Shown one piece after another: positions 21,172 through 30,493 of a stretch of DNA of 64,000 nt (within the stretch, counting starts at the first letter, position 1; every line of letters starts with the position of its first letter). This DNA comes from Proteles cristata cristata (Eukaryota > Chordata > Mammalia > Carnivora > Hyaenidae): NCBI GenBank assembly GCA_017311185.1, contig JAESUZ010002887.1:20362-84361 (forward strand). The letters are read 5' to 3'. Under the pieces are notes generated by a model that saw nothing but the letters and a program-made list of their open reading frames with translations, ran no database searches and was not told the DNA's origin. Made by a program: the position numbers and the translations under genes.

Positions 21172-23185
21172 TGTACGATGCATGTTCTTGCAATTCTTCT
21201 GTTCCTTGAAGCTACCTTGAAATAGAAGGGTAAATGTAAAATCTTAAAACTCTTTTTTCTAAATGAAGTTTTGTGGGTGACCATCTACTTATTAGACTCG
21301 CTACCCACTAGGCCTGCCCCCTCCCGCCTGGACCCTCCACATCTCCTTTCTCACCCACTCAGTAGTTCGCTCCTCAGGAAACAGGCCACCCTCCCTCCTG
21401 CATTCTATCTCCGGACAAGTAGACCTGGTTGGGGCCTTTGCCCTTCTAGCATGTTCTTTATCTCTTCTTGCCAGGTGTTTGCTTTCACTCCCTTCTGGGC
21501 GGCACGCTGCTTACCCAACACGAAGTCACTGGGAAATGGCTCCAGAGAAGCAATTGGTACTACCGCTTTCTTCCGTCACTTCTTTCTCTATTGTTCTCTT
21601 CTGGGAGGGTGACAAAGCAGAGACAATTCAGGCCGGAAAGTGTAGAGGAGGGTGGGAAGTCAAATAGCTATGTCCTGGGGTAGGAGGTTATAGGGAGCGC
21701 CTTGCAAAGCAGAACCCTGAAAACAGCGCCCCTGCTTTGCTTCTCTGGTTAACGTGTATCTAGGGGTTAGGTCTTGCCTATGCCCATAAATTCCTTAGAC
21801 CATGTTATCGCATGGAATATTTTACTCTGTCTTAACTTGTTTTTCTGCATGTTTTCTTATACGTTCTTACTGGCACGTAGCCACGTGGCAACTGGCGCAT
21901 TGCACAATGTTTCTCTAACTGCATGTTCAGTAAATACTGGAGCCTGAGAGCATCGCAAGGAGACTTCCCTTCGTGTCGCCCTCACCTCTCCTGACTTGCA
22001 CAGGGTCCTGAGTAATCCTTTCTGCCGTCCTCTGCTTTGCTGGAGGAAGCCGAGAGCCGAGCCCATAGCGGAGGCCGGGGCCTGTCTGTGGATCGGTGTG
22101 TGCGGGCCCCTGATCGACGTGGTCTTGCACGTCCTCCCATTCAGAGGTGCCCTTTATTTCTCCGATTCCTCCGTCTGGGCTGGACTCGTGCCCCGGGACC
22201 CTGGCCGAGCAGGGGTGTGAAAGCCCACGTGCTAGACTCACTGCATGGCTGCGCTTGGAGCCCGGACACCACCACGTGACCCAGCCCAAGGTAGCCTGCT
22301 GCGTGACAAGACACATGCGCGGCCGCATCCTCTTCTTTGTGCAGGCTGACGCTGAGCTAGTGGCCAGATGGGTGAGCGAGGCCATCCCAGTCTACCTTTC
22401 CCCTGCTGAGCCACCAGCTGGCGCTCCCCAGGGGTCAGGGAAGTGGCCCAGGCAGAAAGGGCTGCCCACCAGCCCATAGAAGAGCGAGAGTACCTGTATA
22501 CATGGCTTCTTCTGGCTTCCCTCTCTGCCAGCTGGGCCTTGGTCACTTGTTTGTCACTTGCTGAAATAAAGAACAGGAGAGTGGCATGGGGTGGGACATT
22601 ATGACTAATTTATTTCTGAAAGTTCTACTGGTGACCCAGTACACTTCCTCTCTAATGCTGAAAAATCATTGCACTGAAAGGAGCAATTTTTCATGGTAAG
22701 CTGCTATTCTCTTTAAGAAACCAAACAGTTAAATGTATATGTGGCCTGCTTGTCTTGATGACAGGTTCTGTCTAGAGGGTGATATCTTTATCAAGAAGGA
22801 GTCAAGATGTAGATGAGGGCCAGAGGGAGTGCTGGAACAGGGCCCCTCTGCTGTATATTTCATACCAGCAATGGTCCCATCGGTCTCCAGGGAAGGAAGG
22901 AGGTGGCAGCCGGAGAGGGTGTTGTAGTTCTGCGAATAAAGGTTTATTACTTTTCTCTCCCTTCCATCAATCAGCTCAATGGTAGGAGAACTAAAAAGGA
23001 AAAAGCAAACCTAATCTTTGTGTCTGCTCATAAAAGAAAACGGGCAGAATATTCCCTCATTCCTGACCTTGAAAGTAACTTTTTGAAAGTTAGGTAAAAC
23101 CAGGGAACATTATCTTATCAGACCTGGAAACTGGAAGAGAGAATCTATAGCTTGTAACCTCAGCTCTGACATTTATCCGGCTGTC
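21172..23185. other. Single-copy DNA including a CpG-rich block at 21990-22420
   Basis: About 2 kb without a recognisable transposon. 21990-22420 is visibly richer in CpG than its surroundings, with frames open on both strands (for example 22385-21927 minus and 22147-22479 plus), as expected from GC-rich sequence. 'aataaa' occurs at 22565 and 22937. No exon is identifiable by homology. Confidence 0.45.
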
Positions 23186-23189
23186 ACAG

Positions 23190-23470
23190 TTCAAATCGGG
23201 GAACGTTTATGGCACCTCTTCTGTGCGGGGAGTGAGGCTGAGGATGCGGAGAACACAGAGACGGACGAGATATGGTGTCTGTTCTCTCTAGACTCTCAAA
23301 ATAGCCGGAGTGAGCAGCACACAACTATAATGATGTTAGAATCAAAAAACAAACGAATGAACTAACGGGGATGGCACAGGTCAGTTCTGACTATGGGGTC
23401 GGGACAACTTACTAGAGTAGGTGGATTTTGTGAAAGAACTTGGCTTTCCTGGGGGGCAATGGTGGGGAAG
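23190..23470 (-). repeat. L2-like ancient LINE fragment
   Basis: Reads like the reverse complement of an L2 3' region: 'ggcacctcttctgtgcgggg', 'gaggatgcggagaacac', 'ctagactctcaaaatagcc'. Strongly diverged, so assignment is tentative. Confidence 0.4.
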
Positions 23471-23565
23471 ACAGCTGTCTGAGAGTTGGGAGAACTGGGC
23501 CTTGGATCGAGAGATGGAAGCCATATCTTTAGGAAGCCTTAGACTTTGTACTCTTTAACATTTCT

Positions 23566-23800
23566 TTTTTTTTTTTTTTATTTTTTTTTTAATGTTTTAT
23601 TTATTTCTAGGAGAGACAGAGAGAGACAGCGTGAGCAGGGGAGGGTCAGAGAGAGAGGGAGACACAGACTCTGAAATAGGCTCCAGGCTCTGAGCTGGCA
23701 GTCAGCACAGAGCCCGACGTGGGGCTCGAACCCACGAACTGCGAGATCATGACTTAAGCAAAAGTCGGACGCTTAACCGACTAAGCCACCCAGGCGCCCC
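23566..23800 (-). mobile_element. Young CanSINE with perfect 19-bp TSD
   Basis: Minus-strand full-length copy with a T-rich tail interrupted by a single A (23566-23592), followed by 'tttctaggagagacagag', 'gagctggcagtcagcacag', 'gacttaagcaaaagtcgg' and 'ctaagccacccaggcgcccc'. The TSD 'tgtactctttaacatttct' is identical at 23547-23565 and 23801-23819. This combination of long tail and perfect TSD is the strongest sign of a recent insertion in the window. Confidence 0.97.
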
Positions 23801-23989
23801 TGTACTCTTTAACATTTCTAATGAGGAGGTGGGTGAAAGCGGTCAGAAAGATGCAAACTTCTGGTTATAAAATAAGTCCTGAGAATGTAATAGGCAGCAT
23901 GGTGATAACACTCTGTATTTGAAAGTTGCTAAGAAAGTATATCTTAAAGGTTCTCGTCCCAAGAAAAAAATTCTATAGCTCTGTGTGGT

Positions 23990-24118
23990 GAAGGACATTA
24001 GCTAGACTTAGTGTGGTGATCACTTTTCAATATATACACATAACAAAATATTATGTTATATGCCTGAAACTAATATAATGTTAAATGCCAATTACAACTC
24101 AATTTTTTAAAAAGTTGT
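23990..24118 (+). mobile_element. Old LINE-1 3' end
   Basis: The text 'agtgtggtgatcacttttcaa', 'gcctgaaactaatataatg' and 'aattacaactcaattttttaaa' is the terminal 3' UTR signature of older mammalian L1 elements in plus orientation. Only about 130 bp is present. Confidence 0.75.
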
Positions 24119-24204
24119 GGAAAGGAAATTCTAGACAATGAAAAGGACATAAACCAAAGCAGAATAGTGGATGTGTTAAGCAGAATAAAAACTACAAGAG
24201 TCCA

Positions 24205-24417
24205 TGGGGTGCCCGGGTGGCTCAGTCAGTTGAATATCGAACTCTTGATTTCGGCTCAGGTCACCATCTTGCGGTTTGTGAGTTTGAGCCCTGCGTGGGG
24301 CTCTGCACTCATGGCGCGGAGCCTGCTTGGGATTCTCTGTCTCCCTCTCTCTGTGCCCTCCTCCTGCTCATGCTGTGTCTTTTCTCTCGAAAATAAATAA
24401 ACACACAAAAAAAAACC
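24205..24417 (+). mobile_element. CanSINE with 13-bp TSD
   Basis: Plus-strand copy with head 'ggggtgcccgggtggctcag', B box 'gagtttgagccc', body and tail 'aaaataaataaacacacaaaaaaaaa'. The TSD 'ctacaagagtcca' is perfect (24192-24204, 24418-24430). Confidence 0.95.
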
Positions 24418-24430
24418 CTACAAGAGTCCA

Positions 24431-25712
24431 ATGAAGATTGGACAGGCAGTGGGGATGGGACATGGGAAAGAGAAGGTCAAGAAGAGATTGCTGGAAAGGT
24501 GAGTGGGGGTAAAGCAATGGAAGACCTGGTTGTGAGCTTCAGATTGTCTTTGAAAACATAATCCCCTCTCAGAGAATTTGCGGTGCTACTGCCAGGGGCT
24601 TGGGGGCACCAGCAATTCAGAAGCACTGAATCCAGTTTTAGGGCAGGAAATTTTCTGATCCTCTCAGATGACTTGAGTCTGAGCCTCAAGTTCATGGTAG
24701 GTTTGCTTCTGGCCTTTTCTGACTCCTAGAGAGGCTTACTAGGGTCCCTACCCTTGGCCGTCCCTGGACCTGGACTTTTATCTTCCTCGCCCTGAGAATC
24801 TATCAGAGCACAACTTGTTCTTTCAGCTGCCAGGTCAGGACGCTGCTGTCACCTCCCAGAATCTCCTCCCGCATTGGCCTTGTGTTACTATTTTGTACTT
24901 GATGTTTCTAAGAAGGTTGAAAACATATTTTGTCCAGGTGGATCCTTGTTCTGAGTCACTTCGTTCTCCTTACTGGGTGTGGAAGCTCCGCTGAGTTGCT
25001 ACTAAAAATTTACGACAAAAAATTCTGAGGTGAACTGTCAGCACCGCCGAGCAACCTTTGGTGGTAAAGTCACTCCTGCTTTCTCTGAGGTCACTGATAC
25101 GTGCCCTGTTCTTTCTTCTCAAGTGTTCGGCATCCCTTCCTGCCTCCTTATTTTAAGATGGTGCTTTTGAGTTGAATTTCAGTGAAGTATTAGAAGTGAA
25201 GGGGCTGGTTTCATCCTTGCACCGCTTGTCGTCATCACCGTGGCTCTACCCATGGGTCCCTTGTCTACCGTGGATGAAGTGTGTGAACCTCTACTGGAGC
25301 CGAGGGGTCTGCTTACCGCTGGGTCCCATCCCCTCGTGCTTCCTGCAGTGATTTCCTCCTCTCATTCCTCCCCTTGTCTTGGATCACCCCTTTCTCTTTT
25401 CCAACTGCATCATCATGAAAACATACCCATCACATATTTACGATGTTTCGTATTAAAAAACAAAACAAGAGCCTTCTCTTAACCACATACGCCCCTTCAG
25501 CTGAACAAAATTCCCTGAAGGAGTTGTTTCTTCCTCGATTCTGCTTTCTGTCTCTCATTCTCTCGCCACCAGGTCCCAGTCACGGCCTCTTCCCTGGCAC
25601 TCCGCTGAAACCTTTCTGGTCGTGGTTGCTCCATCTTGTTAAATCCTCTATCTTGTTAAATCCAAAGGTCTGTTCTCAAGCAGCTTTTAACGTAGTTGGT
25701 CTCTCACTTTTC
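24431..25712. other. Single-copy DNA, no gene recognised
   Basis: About 1.3 kb with no transposon I can name. Overlapping frames at 25240-25482 and 25443-25718 have no domain. The CT-rich stretch 25330-25600 resembles some decayed LINE-2 text but not well enough to call. Confidence 0.4.
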
Positions 25713-25740
25713 TTTTAACTTTTTATTTTAAAATAATTTA

Positions 25741-25950
25741 GGGGGCACCTGGATGGCTCAGTCCGTTAAGTGTCCAACTCTTGATCACAGCTCAGGTCAT
25801 GATCTCAAAGTTTGTGACTTTGAGCCTCGCATTGGGCTCTGGGCTGACAGTGCAGGGCCCGCTTGGGATTCTGTCTCCCTCTCTCTCTGCCTCTCCCCTG
25901 CTTGCTCTCTATCTCTTAAAAATAAATGAAAATAAACGTAAAGAATAATG
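25741..25950 (+). mobile_element. CanSINE inside the ancient L1 3' UTR
   Basis: Plus-strand copy ('gggggcacctggatggctcag' head, tail 'aaaaataaatgaaaataaac'). A 10-bp TSD 'aaataattta' lies at 25731-25740 and 25951-25960. Confidence 0.92.
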
Positions 25951-26059
25951 AAATAATTTAAACCATATGGAAAAGTTGAAAGAGTAGAACAAAAACCCCA
26001 CACATATCCTTCACTTGATTTACCAGTTGCTAACAGTTTGCCACGGCTTTGTCATTATT

Positions 26060-26150
26060 TTCTCTCCTCCTCCTCCATCTCCTCCTCTTCCCTCAGCTTC
26101 TGCTCCTCCTCCTTTTCTGTCTCTGTCTCCTCTCTCTTCTCCTCTTGTGA
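26060..26150. repeat. CT-rich low-complexity tract
   Basis: A run dominated by CTCCTC and TCTCC units, replacing the CT-rich stretch found at this point of the L1 3' UTR. Probably replication slippage of the original motif. Confidence 0.8.
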
Positions 26151-27290
26151 AATTTATCTTGAGTCAATAGAGAGTAAGTTGCAGACAGCGTGCCCCTTTA
26201 CCTCTAAATACTTCAGCAGTGTGTATTTCCTAGCACTAAGGACATTCACTTGCATAACCATGTTGTATTAGTCAAAAATCGTGATAGTACAATTTTGTCA
26301 TCTAACCACCACACTTTATTCAACTATCATCCATTGCTCCCGTAGTAACTTTCATGGCATTTCTTTTTCTGGTTTAGGATCCAATTCAGGACTATGCCTT
26401 TCACTTCATTTTTATATCTTTTTAGTTAGCTTTATCCTGGAATACTTTCTCTGCCTTTCTTTGATTATCATCAGCTTGACATTTTTGAAAAGTAAAGCCA
26501 GATATTTTGTAGAATGTCCTTCAATTTGAGTTTATCGGATGCTTCCTTATGATTGGATTCAGCTTATGCATTTTTTGTTAGAAGCATTGCATACAGGATA
26601 CTGCATCCTTGGTGCATGATGTCAAGAGGCACATAATGCCAGTTCCATTCTTGGGGCAAAATTATGGTTTTGGAAGTCATCATTCCTACTAGATTTATTA
26701 GGTAGCATTAGCATGTAGGAGGGAGCTTTTTCTATTCATCTGTCTATCTATCTGTGTATCTTTCTATTTATCTTTCTATCATCTATCAATATGGAATCAT
26801 AGATTTTTTGTTCTATTCAGTAGGTTATAATTCATGGCTATTTTGAAATATTTTGACATTAAAATGTTCTATATTTGGCCAATAGATTCCTCTTAAGGAT
26901 GACTATTGTGCACTTTTGTTATACACTGTAATTTTCTGAGTGCTTTTAAAATTTTCTGGCACACAAACAAAATAATGTTTCATTCGCATCTTATACTTTG
27001 TATATCCTAGCCCTGAAATCAGCCATTTGTTCAAGGACATTTGACTCCTTTTAGTGGAAATGGTATTTAATGGGAAATAAAGATTTGGTGCTAGGTTGTC
27101 TCATTGCTATTGTGGCGTTTTGCTTCCCATACAGTGGACAGACCTACAAAAGAATTGTGGTTAATTCCAATTCACCATCAAAACATTCTTCCTAGTCTTC
27201 ACCCAATCCATATTTATATCTCCCTTCTCCAACAGTGAGAAGCCTGGCTCCCACTATCATCAATATTTGCTCAGGCCTATAACACACATC

Positions 27291-28372
27291 AAAGAATTTT
27301 GACACATCCCGAAAGGCAAAGGAATCAAGAGCAAACATGAACTACTGGGACCTCATCAAGGTAAAAACCTTCTGCACGGCAAAGGAAACAATCCACAAAA
27401 CTAATAGGCAACCGACTGAATGGGAAAAGATAGTTGCCAATGACATATCAGATAAAGGGCTAGTATCCAAAATCTATAAGGAACTCACCAAACTCCACAC
27501 CTGAAAAACAAACAATCCAGGGAAGAAAGGGGCAGGAGATATGAACAGACCCTTCTCCAAAGAGGACATCCAGATGGCCAACAGACACATGAAATGATGC
27601 TCAGAGTCCCTCCTCATCAGGGAAACACACATCAAAACCAAACTGAGATATCACCTCACGTCGGTCAGAGTGGCTAAAATGAGCAAATCAGAGGACTCTA
27701 GATGCTGGCGAGGATGTTGAGAAATGGGCACCCTCCTACACTGTTGGTGGGAATGTAAACTGGAGCAGTCCCTCTGGAAGACAGTGTGGAGGTTCCTCAA
27801 AAAATTAACACTAGAACTCCCCTATTACCCAGCAATAGCACCGCTAGGAATCTACCCAAGGGATATGGGAGTGCTGATGCCTAGGGGCACAGGGACCCCA
27901 ATGTTCATAGCAGCTCTCTCAACAATAGCCAAAGCATGGGAAGAGTCTATGTGTCCATCAACGGATGAATGGATCAAGAAGATGTGGTTTATCTATACCA
28001 TGGAATACTACATGGCAATGAGAAACAATGAAATCTGGCCATGTGTAGCAACATGGATGGACCTTGAGAGTGTTATGCTGAGCGAAATAAGTCAGGCAGT
28101 GAAGGACAGATACCATATGTTTGCACGTATAGGAGGATTAGGAGGAACTTAACAGAGGACCATGGGGGAGAAGAAGGGGAAAAATAGTTGGAGTGAAGAG
28201 GGAGGGAGGCAAACCATGAGAGACTCTTGAATGCTGAGAACAAGCTGAGGGCTGATGGGGGTGGGGGAGAGGGGAAGAGGGTGATGGGCATGGAGGAGGG
28301 CACTTGTGGGGATGAGCACTGGGTGTTATATGGAAACCAACTTGACAATAAACTATTAAAAAATAAAATTCG
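27291..28372 (+). mobile_element. Young 5'-truncated LINE-1 (end of ORF2 plus 3' UTR)
   Basis: About 1.08 kb of the 3' end of a felid-type L1 in plus orientation. It carries ORF2 C-terminal coding sequence, then a 3' UTR with a G-rich 'gggggtgggggagagggg' block (28257-28274), ending 'ggaaaccaacttgacaataa' with an A-rich tail near 28360. Compared with the other L1 fragments it is well preserved. The endonuclease and reverse transcriptase are absent, so it cannot move itself. Confidence 0.92.
27305..28152 (+). pseudogene. LINE-1 ORF2 C-terminal remnant
   Basis: Within the young L1, the last 142 residues of the ORF2 frame are open (27724-28152, stop 28150-28152). Visible ORF2p C-terminal strings include '[19 protein letters not shown]' near the start, 'PSTDEWIKKMWFIYTMEYY' in the middle and 'DRYHMFARIG' near the end. 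Upstream, 27305-27723 is the same coding region with stops (one is the tga at 27718) and frameshifts. The parent protein is the L1 endonuclease/reverse transcriptase; this piece is its zinc-knuckle-containing tail and has no enzymatic domain. Confidence 0.85.
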
Positions 28373-28791
28373 AAATGCTGGATACAGAGTGAATATAAAA
28401 CATCTAAGAAAAAAAGAAAAACAAAAAAATCCATCAGCTAAAGTTCAAGATTTATTTGGAGTTCTTTTTGTCTTTAACTTAAAGGTATATTGTCAGAGTA
28501 CTGTGTTCAAAAGTTAGCATACCTTTTCAACTCTGTGTTCAGTTAGGACACATTGATAGCTTGACCTCAGGCATGAAGGACGTATTCACACTATGGAGAC
28601 TGACAAATGCCACAAATCATCAGAGCTTTTTTTTCCCCCAGTGTGTCATTTGTCAAACATGGTCCAGTGCACTAACTCATACAATTCTCTCATTTGCTCA
28701 GGCCAAAAACCTAGCAGTTATCTTTGATCACTTTTTTCCTACATTTCATATCTAATCCATCAAATTATGTCCATTATCTGACCACTTTTCT

Positions 28792-29170
28792 TATGGGCTG
28801 AATGTTTGTATCTCCCCAAAATTCATATGTTGAAGCCCTAACCCCCAAAGCGATAGTATCAGAAAGTAGAGCCTTTGGGAGGAAATTGTGTTTGGATGAG
28901 GTCATGAGACTAAAGCCCTTACAATGGGCTTAGTGTCTTTATAAGAAGAGGAAGAGACACCAAAGGTCTCTGCTTGTACAAAGAGGCCACGTAAGCACAC
29001 AGTGAGATGGCGACTTCTGTCAGTCAAGAAAAGGCCCTCACCAGGAAGTGAATCCGCCAGCCCCTCCATCCATACTGGACTTCCCAGCCTCCAGAGCTAT
29101 GCGAAATACGTGGGTATTGTTGAAGCCACCCTTCTGTGGTATTTTGTGATAACAGCCCTCATTAGGACAA
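28792..29170 (+). mobile_element. Solitary MLT1-like (MaLR) LTR
   Basis: About 380 bp beginning 'tatgggctgaatgtttg' and containing 'catatgttgaagccctaac', 'gagcctttgggagg', 'gcttagtgtctttataagaag', 'ggccctcaccaggaagtg', 'cttcccagcctccagagc' and 'ggtattttgtgataacagc'. This is the order of an ERVL-MaLR LTR of the MLT1 group. No internal retroviral region flanks it, so it is a solo LTR left by recombination. It sits inside the L2, giving its relative age. Confidence 0.8.
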
Positions 29171-29340
29171 CTTCTTGCCGCTCAGATCATCTTCTAGCTG
29201 TTGTATCTGTCACCTAAACCAGTGCAATGCCTTCTGATCTAGTCTCTCTGCTTCCACTACTTTCCACCTGTAGTTTATGCCCTGTCCAGCCATCCCTATG
29301 ATCAAGTTGGGTCACCTTCCTGTTCGAAATTCCCCCATAG

Positions 29341-29545
29341 GGGCATCTGGGTGGCTCAGTCGGTTAAGCGTCCGACATCGGCTCAGGTCATGATGTCACG
29401 GTTCGTGGGTTCGAGCCCCACGTCGGGCTCTGTGCTGACAGCTACGTCAGAGCCTGGAGCCTGTTTCCGATTCTGTGTCTCCCTCTCTCTCTGACCCTCC
29501 CCTGCTCACACTGTCTCTCTCTTAGAAAAAAAAACATTAAAAAAA
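29341..29545 (+). mobile_element. CanSINE with perfect 14-bp TSD
   Basis: Plus-strand, well-preserved copy ('gggcatctgggtggctcag' head, B box 'gggttcgagcccc'). TSD 'aaattcccccatag' is identical at 29327-29340 and 29546-29559. It interrupts the L2. Confidence 0.96.
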
Positions 29546-29715
29546 AAATTCCCCCATAGGCTTCCTCCCACTTCAGATAAAATGTAGTCTTCTTACATGG
29601 CTTACAAGACCCTCTATTATCTAGGCTCACTCACCTTATGACCTTACCTCCTACCATGTCCCCTTCCCTGCCCACGCCAACTACGACAGTCCCATTAACC
29701 ATTTGGGTGTTTTTC

Positions 29716-29774
29716 TTTTTTCTTTTTCTTTTACAAATAGTTTATTGTCAAATTAGTTTCCACGTAACACCCAG
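29716..29774 (-). mobile_element. 59-bp ultra-short LINE-1 insertion with perfect 17-bp TSD
   Basis: A T-rich stretch (complement of the poly-A tail) followed by 'agtttattgtcaaattagtttcc' and 'acgtaacacccag' in complement orientation, the last bases of the young L1 3' UTR also seen at 28325-28360 and at the window end. The TSD 'ccatttgggtgtttttc' is identical at 29699-29715 and 29775-29791. It is an extremely 5'-truncated insertion. Confidence 0.9.
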
Positions 29775-30247
29775 CCATTTGGGTGTTTTTCAAACACTCC
29801 CGCAGGGGAGAGACTTCTCCCTCAGGGGCGTGGCCCTTGCTGCTACCTATGCCGGAAACACCTGTTTGGGGACAGTTTATCCAGCTCTCTCCCTCGCTAC
29901 TTTCAGGGCCCGGTTCAAATGTCACTTCCACCCAGAGGCATTCCCTTAAAATCCTATCTCAGCTTGCAATCCTTATTTCTATCCCTCTTAATCTCCCAGG
30001 CCTGCTACATTTTTTCCCCAAAATGTTTATCATCATCTTATCATCTCCATAAGGCCTACATCAATTATTTCCACGTTCACCACTGTGTTCCAAGCAGCCC
30101 CAACAGTAGCCGGCACATAGCAATTACTAAATATTTGTTAAATGATCCAAAGAGTGAACAAATGAATTCTAAAGTTTTACACTCCCATCTTATTGGGAAC
30201 CTCACATTGCTGAGAAATTGTTGTACTTAATTACTGTTTATCTTCTT

Positions 30248-30478
30248 TTTTTTTTCAAAATGTTTTTTATTTATTTCTGAGAGAGAGAAAGAGAGAGAGA
30301 GAGGCAGCATGAACAGGGGAGGGTCAGAGAGAGAGGGAGACACAGAATCTGAAACAGGCTATAGGCACTGAGCTAGCTGTCAGCACAGAGCCCGACGCGG
30401 GGCTCAAACCCACGAACCGTGAGATCATGACCTGAGCCGAAGTAGGACGCCCAACGACTGAGCCACCCAGGCGCCCCC
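30248..30478 (-). mobile_element. CanSINE with perfect 15-bp TSD
   Basis: Minus-strand full-length copy with a T-run, a (GA)n stretch (30279-30303), 'gcacagagcccgacgcgggg' core and head ending 'gagccacccaggcgccccc'. TSD 'actgtttatcttctt' is identical at 30233-30247 and 30479-30493. Confidence 0.96.
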
Positions 30479-30493
30479 ACTGTTTATCTTCTT

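Larger units (their letters stand above)
25713..27285 (-). mobile_element. Ancient LINE-1 3' UTR region
   Basis: A minus-strand old mammalian L1 (L1M class): the T-rich 'cttttaactttttattttaaa' at 25711 is the complement of its A-rich end. It is followed by 'gagagtaagttgcagacagcg', 'tgtagaatgtccttcaatttg', 'caagaggcacataatgcc', 'gaaatcagccatttgttc' and 'cagtgagaagcctggctcc', in the order I recall for L1M 3' UTRs. A CTCCTC-rich tract (26060-26150) and a (TCTA)-like tract (26735-26795) lie inside. One SINE (25741-25950) interrupts it. Confidence 0.65.
28680..30162 (+). mobile_element. LINE-2 3' region, interrupted three times
   Basis: Plus-strand L2 in pieces: 28680-28791 ('gctcaggccaaaaacctagc', 'atctaatccatcaaattatg'), 29171-29340, 29546-29714 ('tacaagaccctctattatc') and 29775-30162 ('gcccggttcaaatgtcac', 'gccggcacatagcaatta', 'taaatatttgttaaatg'). 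The order follows L2 ORF2 into its short 3' UTR. It is split by an LTR (28792-29170), a SINE (29341-29545) and a 59-bp L1 (29716-29774). It has no open coding frame of note. Confidence 0.75.

Noticed and set aside
21927..22385. 152-codon minus-strand frame in the CpG-rich block
   Set aside because: GC-rich sequence lowers stop-codon frequency on both strands, and the overlapping frames on the plus strand are equally open. No domain is seen.
27724..28152. 142-codon open frame as a host gene
   Set aside because: The protein strings are those of the LINE-1 ORF2 C-terminus, and the frame is followed by an L1 3' UTR. It is part of a dead truncated L1.
28792..29170. Part of a full endogenous retrovirus
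   Set aside because: Only one MLT1-like LTR is present, flanked on both sides by L2 sequence. No internal gag/pol/env-like region is seen.
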